From Clostridium isatidis (GTDB taxonomy: Bacteria; Bacillota; Clostridia; Clostridiales; Clostridiaceae): DNA of 64,000 bases. The stretch is taken from contig NZ_CP016786.1 of the NCBI RefSeq assembly GCF_002285495.1, positions 758,001-822,000 on the forward strand. The letters are read 5' to 3'. The notes below the pieces were generated by a model. It was given only the letters and a program-made list of their open reading frames with translations, was not told where the DNA came from and did not search any database. The translations under genes were made by a program, and so were the position numbers. Position 1 is the first letter of the stretch. Each line of letters begins with the position of its first letter. This document shows positions 34,765 to 43,251 of the stretch, one piece after another.

Positions 34765-35520
34765 TTAAATTTTAAGGAGATTGTCCATATTATATAATCC
34801 TGCTATATTAATTGAAGCCATAAATTCACAAGCTTTTAGTGCACCTATTGCAAATACTTCACGAGAGATAGCTTTATGTGAAATTTCTATAACTTCTCCT
34901 GTGCCTGCAAATATTATTTCATGCTCTCCTACAATAGAGCCTCCTCTTATAGAGTGGATTCCAATTTCCTCTTTAGTTCGTTTCTTAGAGCCGTATCGAC
35001 CATAAATATAGGAACTTTCCTTAGATAATGAATTTTTAATAGTATTTGCTAGTTGTAGTGCAGTACCGCTAGGAGAATCAACTTTTTGATTATGATGCTT
35101 TTCTATAATTTCAATATCAAAGTTTTTATACAAAACTGGAACTATTTTTTTTAATAAGGAATTAATTAAATTTATTCCTAAAGACATATTAGCGGATTTA
35201 AAGATAGGGATTAGTTTGCTTTTTTCCTCGATTAGTTCTAAATCCTTTTTATTATATCCAGTTGTACATAATATTATAGGCTTTTTCTTTGCTACACTAA
35301 AAGTTAATAAATCTTCAAGGGATTCTGGTCTTGAAAAATCAAGCAAAACATCATATTCAAAGTCTATTTCATTTATAGAGCTAAATATTTTATAGTTATA
35401 TTTCTTGTTTAAGAACTTATCTACACCAGCAACTATTTCTATATTAGGAAAGTCCTTTGAAAGCTCTGTTACTGTTTTTCCCATTTTTCCGCAACAGCCA
35501 TTTAATATAACCTTTATCAT
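34765..35520 (-). CDS. dapB: 4-hydroxy-tetrahydrodipicolinate reductase
   Basis: DapB reduces the DapA product with NAD(P)H on the lysine/diaminopimelate pathway, needed for peptidoglycan and for spore dipicolinate. The 251 residues have the nucleotide site GCCGKMGKTV near 8-17, the family signature EKHHNQKVDSPSGTA with the catalytic His pair and K, and SIRGGSIVGEHEI. Slightly short for the family. It is last in the minus-strand operon asd-dapA-dapB, 10 bases after dapA, with the IS element beyond its stop. Confidence 0.95.
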   Translation of the reverse strand: MIKVILNGCCGKMGKTVTELSKDFPNIEIVAGVDKFLNKKYNYKIFSSINEIDFEYDVLLDFSRPESLEDLLTFSVAKKKPIILCTTGYNKKDLELIEEKSKLIPIFKSANMSLGINLINSLLKKIVPVLYKNFDIEIIEKHHNQKVDSPSGTALQLANTIKNSLSKESSYIYGRYGSKKRTKEEIGIHSIRGGSIVGEHEIIFAGTGEVIEISHKAISREVFAIGALKACEFMASINIAGLYNMDNLLKI

Positions 35521-35530
35521 ATCTCTCTCC

Positions 35531-36409
35531 TTATATTAAATTATAATTTTTTAATGTTTCTTTTAAAGTTTTTAGATTTTCTTCTTCCATTTCTGCTAGA
35601 GGAAGTCTTAATTCACCAACATCTTTTCCTATTAAATTTAATGCTGTTTTTACTGGAACGGGATTAGTTTCTATGAATAACTTATTTGCTAATTCTAAAG
35701 TTTTTAATTGAAGTTCTAAGGCCATTTCTATATTTTTATTAAGATAGCTGAAAGTCATATCGTGGACAGTTCTTGGAATAATATTTGCTAAAACTGATAT
35801 TACACCAATACCGCCAAGGGACATTACGGGTATTATTTGATCATCATTTCCAGAATATATATCTATTGCATTACCACATAAAGCTTTCATTTGAGCAACT
35901 TGACTTATGTTGCCGCTTGCCTCCTTTATGGCCGATATATTTTTAAATTTTGATAATGTTAGAAGTTGTTTAGGAGTTATATTAACACCAGTTCGAGATG
36001 GAACATTATATAAAATAATAGGAGTATCAACTGCATCATTAATAGCTTTAAAATGTTTAATTAATCCCTTGTTTGTAGTTTTATTATAGTAAGGGGTAAT
36101 GACTAGTAAAGCATCTGCTCCGACTTCTTCTGCATATTGACTCATTTTAATTGAAGCTTTAGTATCATTAGTTCCTGTACCGGCAATTACCGGTATTCTT
36201 CTATTAACCACATCAACAGTAAATTTAATAACTTTTTTTCTTTCGTATAAAGACATAGTACTTGCTTCACCCGTAGTACCACATATAACAATTGCATCAG
36301 TTTTTTCTTTAATATGCCATTCTAATAATTCTTCAAGCTTTTTATAATTTATGGAACCATTTTTAAAAGGGGTAACTATTGCTACCGCTGAACCCTTAAA
36401 AATTGCCAT
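35531..36409 (-). CDS. dapA: 4-hydroxy-tetrahydrodipicolinate synthase
   Basis: DapA condenses pyruvate with aspartate semialdehyde, the first step committed to diaminopimelate. The 292 residues carry the GTTGEAST motif near 44-51, Y134 (ILYNVPSRTG) and the Schiff-base lysine K162 (ISAIKEASGN). Its ATG overlaps the asd stop codon region by one base, so it is coupled to asd. The feedback site residues of lysine-inhibited enzymes cannot be judged safely from this view. Confidence 0.96.
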   Translation of the reverse strand: MAIFKGSAVAIVTPFKNGSINYKKLEELLEWHIKEKTDAIVICGTTGEASTMSLYERKKVIKFTVDVVNRRIPVIAGTGTNDTKASIKMSQYAEEVGADALLVITPYYNKTTNKGLIKHFKAINDAVDTPIILYNVPSRTGVNITPKQLLTLSKFKNISAIKEASGNISQVAQMKALCGNAIDIYSGNDDQIIPVMSLGGIGVISVLANIIPRTVHDMTFSYLNKNIEMALELQLKTLELANKLFIETNPVPVKTALNLIGKDVGELRLPLAEMEEENLKTLKETLKNYNLI

Positions 36410-37401
36410 TATTTATCACTCCTTATTAATAATTCAGCTATTTGAACTGCATTTAAAGCAGCGCCTTTTCTAATGTTATCAGCTACAACCCATAGGTTTA
36501 ATCCGTTTTCTATACTAAAATCTCTTCTTATTCGACCTATATATACATCATCTTTTTCAGAAACCATAAGGGGAGTAGGGTATTTAAGTTCATTAATATT
36601 ATCAAAAACTTTAATTCCTTTAGTATTCTTGAATAATTGAAAAATATCATTTATTTCAAAGGCCTTTTTTAACTCTATATTTATACTTTCACTATGACAT
36701 TTTAGTACAGGAACTCTAACACAAGTAGATGTAATCTTTAATTCTGGCTTATGAAGAATTTTCTTTGTTTCATCAATCATTTTCATTTCTTCCTTTGTAT
36801 ATCCGTTATCTAGGAAAATATCTATTTGAGGTATACAATTTCCTGCTATTTCATAAGGAAATTTTTGAGGGGGGAGTCCCATTAGTCCGTTTTCTAAATC
36901 TTTAATACCATCCATACCAGCACCAGATACAGCCTGATATGTAGAATATATTATTCTTTTAATGCCATAATTATCCTCTAAAACTTTTAATGGAAGGACT
37001 GCCTGAATTGTAGAACAATTAGGATTTGCAATTATACCCTTATGCCATTTTATATCTTCAGGATTTACTTCTGGAACAACTAAGGGAACATTTTTATCCA
37101 TTCTATAGGCACTTGAGTTATCAACAACAGTTGACCCAATTGATACAAAAATTTTTGCAAATTTTAAACTTATAGTTGCTCCAGCAGAAAATAGAGCTAA
37201 ATCAATTTTTTTATTTATTATATTATCTCTTTTTGTTTCTTCTACCAAGATTTCTTTGTTTTTAAATTTTAACTTGGACCCAGCAGATTTTTTTGAAGCA
37301 AAAAGATATAAGTTTTTTATTGGAAAATTTCTTTTTTCTAGGATATCTAAAAATTTTCTCCCAACATTGCCTGTAGCTCCAACAATTGCTACATTATACA
37401 T
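36409..37401 (-). CDS. asd: Aspartate-semialdehyde dehydrogenase
   Basis: Asd reduces aspartyl phosphate to the semialdehyde, the branch point for lysine, DAP, threonine and methionine. The 330 residues show the NADP motif GATGNVGRKFL (8-18), the active-site cysteine C129 in ANPNCSTIQ, and IDLALFSAGA. First gene of asd-dapA-dapB; the ATG follows AAGGAGGCATAAAAC. The 150 bases upstream are too short and show no clear lysine riboswitch. The operon makes DAP for the cell wall. Confidence 0.96.
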   Translation of the reverse strand: MYNVAIVGATGNVGRKFLDILEKRNFPIKNLYLFASKKSAGSKLKFKNKEILVEETKRDNIINKKIDLALFSAGATISLKFAKIFVSIGSTVVDNSSAYRMDKNVPLVVPEVNPEDIKWHKGIIANPNCSTIQAVLPLKVLEDNYGIKRIIYSTYQAVSGAGMDGIKDLENGLMGLPPQKFPYEIAGNCIPQIDIFLDNGYTKEEMKMIDETKKILHKPELKITSTCVRVPVLKCHSESINIELKKAFEINDIFQLFKNTKGIKVFDNINELKYPTPLMVSEKDDVYIGRIRRDFSIENGLNLWVVADNIRKGAALNAVQIAELLIRSDK

Positions 37402-37558
37402 TGTTTTATGCCTCCTTTGATAGATTCTGATAAATTTCCATCGGGAAAATATCTAATATATTATATAAAGCTTAAGTAAATATAGTGAAAGCAAATTAAA
37501 GTATAGAAAATATAAATTTGGAAAAGATATTAATATCAAATCGATAGGGGGTATTAAA

Positions 37559-37810
37559 ATGAGTAAAACACCATTGAAAAAAATAATAAAGTCAAAAATA
37601 AAGTCAAAAAAGGAATTATCACCAGAAGAATTACTTAGAGAAAAGCTTAAATATGAAATAGCTGAAGAATTAGGTTTAAAAGATAAGGTAGACCAATATG
37701 GATGGGGTGGTTTGACTTCCGAAGAAACAGGAAGAATTGGAGGGATTATGACTAAGAGAAAAAGAGAACTTAAAATACCTACAAATGATGAGATTTTAGG
37801 AAGAAAGTAA
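37559..37810 (+). CDS. Small acid-soluble spore protein, alpha/beta type
   Basis: The 83-residue protein has a basic N-terminus (about 1-27), then the spore protein core: LKYEIAEELGL with the GPR-protease cleavage site at E-I, YGWGGLTSEETGRIGGIM and a Lys/Arg-rich end. Alpha/beta SASPs coat spore DNA and protect it from UV and heat. The longer Lys-rich N-terminal part and mid-length make this a minor, clostridial variant. The ATG follows AGGGGGTATTAAA. It should be expressed in the forespore from a sigma-G promoter, which I did not positively identify. Confidence 0.9.
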   Translation: MSKTPLKKIIKSKIKSKKELSPEELLREKLKYEIAEELGLKDKVDQYGWGGLTSEETGRIGGIMTKRKRELKIPTNDEILGRK

Positions 37811-37833
37811 CAATAATATTAATATTATTGTTA
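37808..37833. repeat. Perfect 26-bp palindrome after the spore protein gene
   Basis: TAACAATAATATT is followed immediately by its exact complement AATATTATTGTTA. It includes the stop codon of the spore protein gene and has no T-run, so it is a weak terminator at best or a dyad-type binding site. Confidence 0.6.
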
Positions 37834-37904
37834 GATACATTGACTAAAATTCAATTTACATTTAATATAGTCTTTGGAAAACTCTATAAAGGGGGAGTGG
37901 AAGG

Positions 37905-38642
37905 TTGTCTTATGGAGAGTTCTCTAAAATTTATGATAAATTAATTAATGAAGATATTAATTATAAAGAAATTTGTAATAGAATAATCGAAATATGCAAG
38001 AAAGAAAATATAGACTTTAATTCATATTTAGATGTAGCTTGTGGAACAGGAAATGCAACTGTTCAATTAGCAAAAAAATTTAAGGAGTCTTTTGCTGTTG
38101 ACTTATCAGAAGATATGTTAACTGAAGCCTTCTCAAAATTTCAGGAAGAAAATATTGATTGTAAGTTAATTTGTCAAAATATGAGTGAACTTAATTTAAA
38201 TAGAAAATTTGATTTAATAACTTCAGTATTAGATGCAACAAATTATATATTAGAAGATAATGATTTTTTCGATTATCTAAAAAGTGTAAAAGATCACTTA
38301 AAGGACAATGGTATATTTATTTTTGATATTAATTCTTATTATAAACTTTCAAAGATTTTAGGAAATAATATTTATACCTATGATGAAGACGATGTCTTCT
38401 ATGTCTGGGAAAATGAATTTGAAGATGATATTGTAAGTATGTATTTAACCTTTTTTGTGAAAAATGATAATGCGTATGAAAGATTTGATGAAAATCATTT
38501 TGAAAGAGCTTATAAGGAAGAATTTATTGAAAAAGCATTAAAGGATATTGGGTTTAAAATTGTTGGAAAATATGAGGATTATACTAAAGAGAGGGTAAAA
38601 GAAAAATCAGAACGTATAGTCTATGTAGTAAAAGTAGAATAG
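37905..38642 (+). CDS. SAM-dependent class I methyltransferase
   Basis: The 245 residues have a Rossmann methyltransferase core: motif I YLDVACGTGNATVQLAKK (about 43-60), motif II AVDLSEDMLTEA, and ICQNMSELNL near the catalytic region, ending in VVKVE. It resembles the YqeM/ubiquinone-type family; substrate unknown. The start is a TTG at 37905, after GGGGGAG; no ATG in frame lies closer. hslO follows 14 bases later, and the two are probably co-transcribed. Confidence 0.8.
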   Translation: MSYGEFSKIYDKLINEDINYKEICNRIIEICKKENIDFNSYLDVACGTGNATVQLAKKFKESFAVDLSEDMLTEAFSKFQEENIDCKLICQNMSELNLNRKFDLITSVLDATNYILEDNDFFDYLKSVKDHLKDNGIFIFDINSYYKLSKILGNNIYTYDEDDVFYVWENEFEDDIVSMYLTFFVKNDNAYERFDENHFERAYKEEFIEKALKDIGFKIVGKYEDYTKERVKEKSERIVYVVKVE

Positions 38643-38655
38643 TTGGAGGTATAAG

Positions 38656-39534
38656 ATGGATAAAATAATAAAAGCGACAGCAAAAGATGGAATGGTAAGA
38701 ATAATTGCTGGACAAACAAGAGAGTTAGTTAATGAAGGAATAACATTACATAACTGTTCACCTGTAGCGGCTGCAGCATTAGGTAGAATGTTAACTGCAG
38801 GAGCTCTTATGGGGTCAACCTTGAAAGGTAAAAATGAAGTTTTAACATTAAAAATAGATGGAAATGGAGAAGCTAAGGGTATTACAGTAACTGCTCATGA
38901 AGGTGGAAAAGTAAAAGGATTAGTTGGAAATCCATACAGTGATAGACCTCTAAACTCAATAGGAAAATTAGATGTAGGAGGTTTTATTGGTAAGGATGGT
39001 GATTTTATAGTTATTAAAGACTTAGGTTTAAGAGAGCCTTACATTGGAAGAGTTCCAATATATACTGGAGAAATAGCAGAAGATTTAGCTTATTATTTTA
39101 CGGTATCAGAACAAACACCATCTGCGGTTGCTTTAGGAGTATTAGTAGATAAGGATCTTTCAATAAAAACATCAGGTGGATTTATAATTCAAATGATGCC
39201 AGATGCAGATGAATTATTATCAGATTTAATTACATATAGATTACAAGAAATTCCTTCTATTACAGAAATGTTACTTCAATATGGGGATATTACTAAAGTA
39301 ATTGAATTTATTTTTGAGGGAATGGATTTAAAAATATTAGAAGAAATTACTCCTGAATATAAGTGTAATTGCTCTAGAGAAAGAGTAGAAAAAGCACTAA
39401 TTTCTATAGGAAAAAAAGAGTTAAGTGAAATTTATGAAGAAGGTAAGGAAGAAGAAATAAAATGTGATTTCTGTAATGCAATTTACAGATTTAATAAAGA
39501 AGATATCGGTGAATTGTTAAAACAAGCAAAATAG
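38656..39534 (+). CDS. hslO: Redox-regulated chaperone Hsp33
   Basis: Hsp33 is a heat and oxidative-stress holdase switched on by oxidation of four zinc-binding cysteines. The 292-residue protein ends with this redox switch, C-x-C (CNCSRERV, about 237-239) and CDFC about 30 residues later, as expected (CxCx27-32CxxC). The N-terminal core has HNCSPVAAAALGRMLTAG and GHEGGKVKG-like segments. ATG after TTGGAGGTATAAG. It probably shares an operon with the methyltransferase, and a long perfect hairpin terminator follows. Confidence 0.95.
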   Translation: MDKIIKATAKDGMVRIIAGQTRELVNEGITLHNCSPVAAAALGRMLTAGALMGSTLKGKNEVLTLKIDGNGEAKGITVTAHEGGKVKGLVGNPYSDRPLNSIGKLDVGGFIGKDGDFIVIKDLGLREPYIGRVPIYTGEIAEDLAYYFTVSEQTPSAVALGVLVDKDLSIKTSGGFIIQMMPDADELLSDLITYRLQEIPSITEMLLQYGDITKVIEFIFEGMDLKILEEITPEYKCNCSRERVEKALISIGKKELSEIYEEGKEEEIKCDFCNAIYRFNKEDIGELLKQAK

Positions 39535-39600
39535 AGTGGTTTGTAGTGAGAAATTAAGAAACTGTTATATTTAAAATTCCACACTTAGTAATAAGCACTA

Positions 39601-39642
39601 AAAAACTGACTGTTATAAAAAATTTATAACAGTCAGTTTTTT
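39601..39642 (+). terminator. hslO terminator
   Basis: Arms of 19 bases (39601-39619 and 39623-39641) pair perfectly around a 3-base loop and end in a T-run. Confidence 0.9.
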
Positions 39643-39647
39643 TATAA

Positions 39648-39718
<71 letters not shown>

Positions 39719-39823
39719 ATAAGTATTAATAAATTTATAATTATTATATGTTATTTCTTAATTTTAATGCTAAGAAAAATAAATTTTATATTAAGTACAA
39801 ATAATAAATTTGGAGGTGATGAT

Positions 39824-40501
39824 ATGAATAATAATGTTTTTATTAATATAGAAGAAATCCTTTTAAAAGAAAAGAAGCCATCCCTGGAGTTAGAAAAAAT
39901 TATAGAAGGGAAAGAATTTAAAGCATCTGATTTTAAGATAATAGTTAAATTAAGAGATATACCTCAAGAGAAGAAATATCATCCTGAAGGAAATGTATGG
40001 AATCATACAAAAATGGTTGTTGATATAGCTTCAATAATAAAGGAATTTTCTGAAGATATTAGAAGCTTTATGTGGGCAGCTTTATTACATGACATTGGGA
40101 AAATACCAACAACAAAATTTATTCGTGGAAGATATAGATCCTATGATCATGATAGAGAAGGAGCTAAAATGGCTTATAATTTAATGAGTAAATATGTAGA
40201 TAATAAATTAGCAGAAGATGTAAAAATATTAGTTAGATATCACATGCATCATATATATATAGGTAAAAATATGAAATTTGCTGATTATAAAGGCTTAATA
40301 GAAAGTAATAAAATAAATGATATCATATTATTATTTATAGCAGATAAATTAGGTAGGGGAAATCAAAATTATAAGGAGTTTGAAGAAAATATTAAAGAAA
40401 TTCTTGTTATATTAGATAAAATAGAGTGCAAATCTAATATGAAGTATGATGATATTAAAAAGAAAATAAGTCAAATAACGAAGATTATATTAAAAGAATA
40501 G
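39824..40501 (+). CDS. HD-domain phosphohydrolase
   Basis: The 225-residue protein has an HD domain: H in VWNHTKMVV, the doublet HD in ALLHDIGKIPTTKF, and H-x-x-x-H-type residues in VRYHMHHIYIG. These are the metal ligands of a phosphohydrolase acting on nucleotides or phosphodiesters. The family substrate is not readable. I start at the ATG at 39824, after TGGAGGTGAT; longer frames begin inside the tRNA gene and are unlikely. The C-terminal segment (about 170-225) is helical. No membrane segment. Confidence 0.85.
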   Translation: MNNNVFINIEEILLKEKKPSLELEKIIEGKEFKASDFKIIVKLRDIPQEKKYHPEGNVWNHTKMVVDIASIIKEFSEDIRSFMWAALLHDIGKIPTTKFIRGRYRSYDHDREGAKMAYNLMSKYVDNKLAEDVKILVRYHMHHIYIGKNMKFADYKGLIESNKINDIILLFIADKLGRGNQNYKEFEENIKEILVILDKIECKSNMKYDDIKKKISQITKIILKE

Positions 40502-40514
40502 TGACTATTAATTT

Positions 40515-40546
40515 AAAAAAGGTGCTGTTTAAAATGCACCTTTTTA
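40515..40546 (+). terminator. Terminator after the HD gene
   Basis: AAAAAAGGTGC / GCACCTTTTT around TGTTTAAAAT, with a T-run. Confidence 0.85.
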
Positions 40547-40621
40547 TATTTATATATAATTTAAAGCAATGAGATTGCTTATAAGAAACATTTATAGCCT
40601 AAAAACGTATTATATTAAGGG

Positions 40622-41323
40622 CTATAAAACCATTAAACTTCCTCTATCTATCAATTTTCCCTTAGATAGATATATGGGTTTAACATTATATTTAGCTAAG
40701 AAGTTTTTAATTTCTTTCCCATATAAATAATTATCAAGACTGCCGAAAAATGCTATTATATTTTTATTTATTAGCCCACCTGTACCACCAATAAAGCCAT
40801 AATTTAGTCCTTCTAAAATAATATCTCCTGGGGGAAGAAGTAAAATATCAAAATTCTCTTTAATAAGGCTATTATAAATCGATTTATCGCTAGTTATTAT
40901 GGCTTTATCTGCAACTATTAATGAAGAACATTTTGTATAACCTTGTTTAACATTAATTAATATCTTGCTTTTTTGTGTGCTTAATAAATTAGGATCGGTG
41001 AATTTTAGATTATGAACAAAATAATTATTTAATATTAATGAATTTAAACTAATATTGCTTGGATAATTATAACCTAAGGAATTTTTACTTTCAATAAATG
41101 AAATATTGTTCTTAATAAGTAGATTTTTAAAAGTTTCAGGCATTTCCTTTTGTATTATTATCTTTTTTTTATTTTTGTCTAATATGTTTACTTGTATATC
41201 AACATGACCATTTATTGCTTCATATAAATTATCACAAGGTGGAATTTCAATTAAGGAAAGATTGAGGGATTTTAGTGATTTTCTTTCTTCCTCATTAGTT
41301 CTATAATCAATAAAGCAAATCAT
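40622..41323 (-). CDS. DUF6873-like protein (GME fold)
   Basis: The 233-residue protein resembles the DUF6873 family, a guanidino-modifying-enzyme fold seen in Clostridia. Suggestive segments are IPPCDNLYEAINGHVDIQVN near the start, GYTKCSSLIVADKAIITSD and GFIGGTGGLI. Members of the fold include amidinotransferases and arginine deiminases, but the known members of DUF6873 are uncharacterised, and I do not see the full catalytic set. No signal peptide. The ATG follows AAGGAGAAATATAT. Divergent from ytxC with about 120 bases between. Confidence 0.6.
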   Translation of the reverse strand: MICFIDYRTNEEERKSLKSLNLSLIEIPPCDNLYEAINGHVDIQVNILDKNKKKIIIQKEMPETFKNLLIKNNISFIESKNSLGYNYPSNISLNSLILNNYFVHNLKFTDPNLLSTQKSKILINVKQGYTKCSSLIVADKAIITSDKSIYNSLIKENFDILLLPPGDIILEGLNYGFIGGTGGLINKNIIAFFGSLDNYLYGKEIKNFLAKYNVKPIYLSKGKLIDRGSLMVL

Positions 41324-41446
41324 ATATATTTCTCCTTATTATATATTTTAATCTTATTATACATAAAAATTAAATTTATCACTTCAAGAAATTTGTATAT
41401 AGTTATAATTTTTAAACATACTATTATTAGAAAGGGAGTGAAATCC

Positions 41447-42298
41447 GTGCTTGTACAAAAACTTGTATATGATACTGACATTAATTTTATAAGTGAGATT
41501 TATGAACTAAGGATCATTCTTAAAAAGAAAGATATAAATATTGGAATAGTAGAAAGTGTGGAACAAGATAATCATATTGTAAAATTGCTTTGTGATGATG
41601 ATTGTTATAATGAAAAGATAAAAGATATAATAGATTTATATATGAGTAATGTTTTATATAAAATTGTGATAAAAGAATATAAAAATCGTGAGATGTTTGA
41701 TTATATAACAGAAAATTATTTCTTTTTAAAACAAGATGAGATAATTGAAGTAGAAGAAAAAATAATGAAAATTTTATTGCTAGAGAGTTTTACAGAGACA
41801 GAAAATTATGTTTATTATATGAATAAGATAAATAATATAATAGAGAAAATAAAAGAATTTTTAGAGGAAAATTCAGAAATTAATATAAATGGTTTCATAA
41901 GATTTAGAATGAAGGAACTAAAGAGTAATATAGAAAGAGTTATTGATAAAGTTATTGAAAACTATATGGTAGAGAAAGAATATAAAGAATTTGTAAAGCT
42001 TCTTAAATATTTTGTTGATATACAAGAAAGTAAAATTGAAGAAATAGATATATTTATTAATGAGGGGGGAAAATATATAATAAAAAATAAAGCAGGCAAG
42101 GATATCTTTAATGAGTTTATGAAAGAAATTGCAGATACAGAAATTGATACAGAAGCTAAAATGGAAGATATAATAATTAGTGGATTAATCACTAACGCTC
42201 CTAGGAAAGTTAAGATATATGGAAAAGATAATTGTATGAATAAGGAATTTTTGGAAACTATAATAAATGTTTTTGAAGATAGGGTAGAGCTTGGTTAA
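41447..42298 (+). CDS. ytxC: Sporulation protein YtxC
   Basis: The 283-residue protein matches YtxC in overall pattern: a variable N-terminal half, then a conserved C-terminal region with NGFIRFRMKELK, VKLLKYFVDIQESKIEEID, and MEDIIISGLITNAPRKVKIYG. YtxC is a poorly understood protein conserved in spore formers. The start is a GTG at 41447, ten bases after AAAGGGAG; an upstream in-frame TTG at 41393 lacks a binding site. It is mostly helical with no membrane segment. In clostridia it is typically near thrS/infC/rpmI/rplT, which fits the neighbourhood, except that thrS and infC are absent here. Confidence 0.8.
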   Translation: MLVQKLVYDTDINFISEIYELRIILKKKDINIGIVESVEQDNHIVKLLCDDDCYNEKIKDIIDLYMSNVLYKIVIKEYKNREMFDYITENYFFLKQDEIIEVEEKIMKILLLESFTETENYVYYMNKINNIIEKIKEFLEENSEININGFIRFRMKELKSNIERVIDKVIENYMVEKEYKEFVKLLKYFVDIQESKIEEIDIFINEGGKYIIKNKAGKDIFNEFMKEIADTEIDTEAKMEDIIISGLITNAPRKVKIYGKDNCMNKEFLETIINVFEDRVELG

Positions 42299-42327
42299 TA
42301 ACTATTTAAAATAAAAATAAATAAAGG

Positions 42328-42356
42328 TTGACAAGTAATTTAGCTAATAATATAAT
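42328..42356 (+). promoter_or_regulatory. Consensus promoter for the rpmI-rplT leader
   Basis: TTGACA (42328-42333), exactly 17 bases, TATAAT (42351-42356): a perfect sigma-A match, the strongest in the window. Confidence 0.9.
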
Positions 42357-42362
42357 ACTATA

Positions 42363-42492
42363 TGTTAAGAGGAAACAAAGTCGTTTCTCACCTTACGGCC
42401 TAGCTTAGTAAGGTTATGTATTCTGAACTTAATTTTATTAGCTAAAATTAAGAGTTTGGATATTGTGAGGACGGCAATTTGCTGTCTTTTTT
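42363..42492 (+). promoter_or_regulatory. Structured leader with attenuator upstream of rpmI-rplT (L20-type)
   Basis: The roughly 130-base leader folds into successive hairpins: ACCTTAC/GTAAGGT (about 42391-42416), CTTAATTTTA/TAAAATTAAG (42428-42452) and a terminator GACGGCAA/TTGCTGTC plus T-run (42469-42492). In Firmicutes, L20 represses its own operon through such a leader. I infer an L20-type attenuator from position and architecture, not from a consensus match. Confidence 0.65.
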
Positions 42493-42577
42493 TATTGTGT
42501 TTATTACGACAGCATAAAATTACTTATAAAATAGTAAGATTATTTAATATATTCATTATTGAGAGGAGGGCTTTAAA

Positions 42578-42775
42578 ATGCCAAAAATGAAAACTCATAA
42601 AGGTGCAGCAAAAAGATTTAAGAAAACAGGTACTGGAAAATTAAAAAGAGCAAAAGCTTTTAAAAGTCATATCTTAACAAAGAAAAGTGCTAAGAGAAAG
42701 AGAAACTTAAGAAAAACTGCTTACGTTTCAACAACTCAAGAAAAAGCAATGAAGAAACTATTACCATACTTATAA
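42578..42775 (+). CDS. rpmI: 50S ribosomal protein L35
   Basis: The 65-residue highly basic protein matches L35: MPKMKTHKGAAKRFKKTG at the start, AFKSHILTKKSAKRKRNLR in the middle. It binds 23S rRNA in the large subunit. The ATG follows GAGGAGGGC. It is 18 bases before rplT and downstream of the structured leader. infC, which normally precedes it, is not present. Confidence 0.97.
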   Translation: MPKMKTHKGAAKRFKKTGTGKLKRAKAFKSHILTKKSAKRKRNLRKTAYVSTTQEKAMKKLLPYL

Positions 42776-42793
42776 AAATAGGAGGTTTGAAAC

Positions 42794-43153
42794 ATGGCAA
42801 GAGTAAAAAGAGCGGTAAATGCACGTAAAAATCATAAAAAAGTATTAAAGCTTGCAAAAGGTTATTATGGTGGAAAGAGCAGATTATTTAAAACTGCTAA
42901 TGAAACAGTTATTAGAGCATTAAGAAATGCTTACGTAGGAAGAAGATTAAAGAAGAGAGATTTTAGAAGACTATGGATTGCAAGAATTAATGCTGCTTCA
43001 AGAATGAATGGATTATCTTATTCAAAATTTATAAATGGAATTAAGTTAGCTGGAATTGATATGAACAGAAAAATGTTATCTGAAATAGCTATTAATGATC
43101 CAAAGGCTTTTGCTGATTTAGTAGAAGTAGCAAAGGCTCAATTGAATAAATAA
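42794..43153 (+). CDS. rplT: 50S ribosomal protein L20
   Basis: L20 is needed early in 50S assembly and in many Firmicutes represses translation or transcription of its own operon by binding the leader. The 119 residues begin MARVKRAVNARKNHKKVLKLAKGYYGGKSRLFK, the conserved unstructured N-terminus split across two segments, then RDFRRLWIARINAASRMNGLSYSKFI. ATG after AGGAGGTTTGAAAC. A short GC-rich hairpin terminator follows. Confidence 0.97.
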   Translation: MARVKRAVNARKNHKKVLKLAKGYYGGKSRLFKTANETVIRALRNAYVGRRLKKRDFRRLWIARINAASRMNGLSYSKFINGIKLAGIDMNRKMLSEIAINDPKAFADLVEVAKAQLNK

Positions 43154-43159
43154 ATTTAA

Positions 43160-43182
43160 GCGACCCAAGGGTCGCATTTTTT
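43160..43182 (+). terminator. rplT terminator
   Basis: GCGACCC / GGGTCGC around AA, followed by ATTTTTT. Confidence 0.92.
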
Positions 43183-43251
43183 ATATTCTAATATTGTAAT
43201 TAAAATTGTAAATAATAAAATAGAAAATTTAATTTTATTTTGAGGTGTTAT

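Noticed and set aside
37402..37558. Lysine riboswitch before asd
   Set aside because: The region is only about 157 bases and I found no conserved lysine-box pattern or terminator hairpin.
42299..42577. A hidden infC with an ATT start between ytxC and rpmI
   Set aside because: The gap is 279 bases, too short for the roughly 170 residues of IF3, and the frames contain stops.
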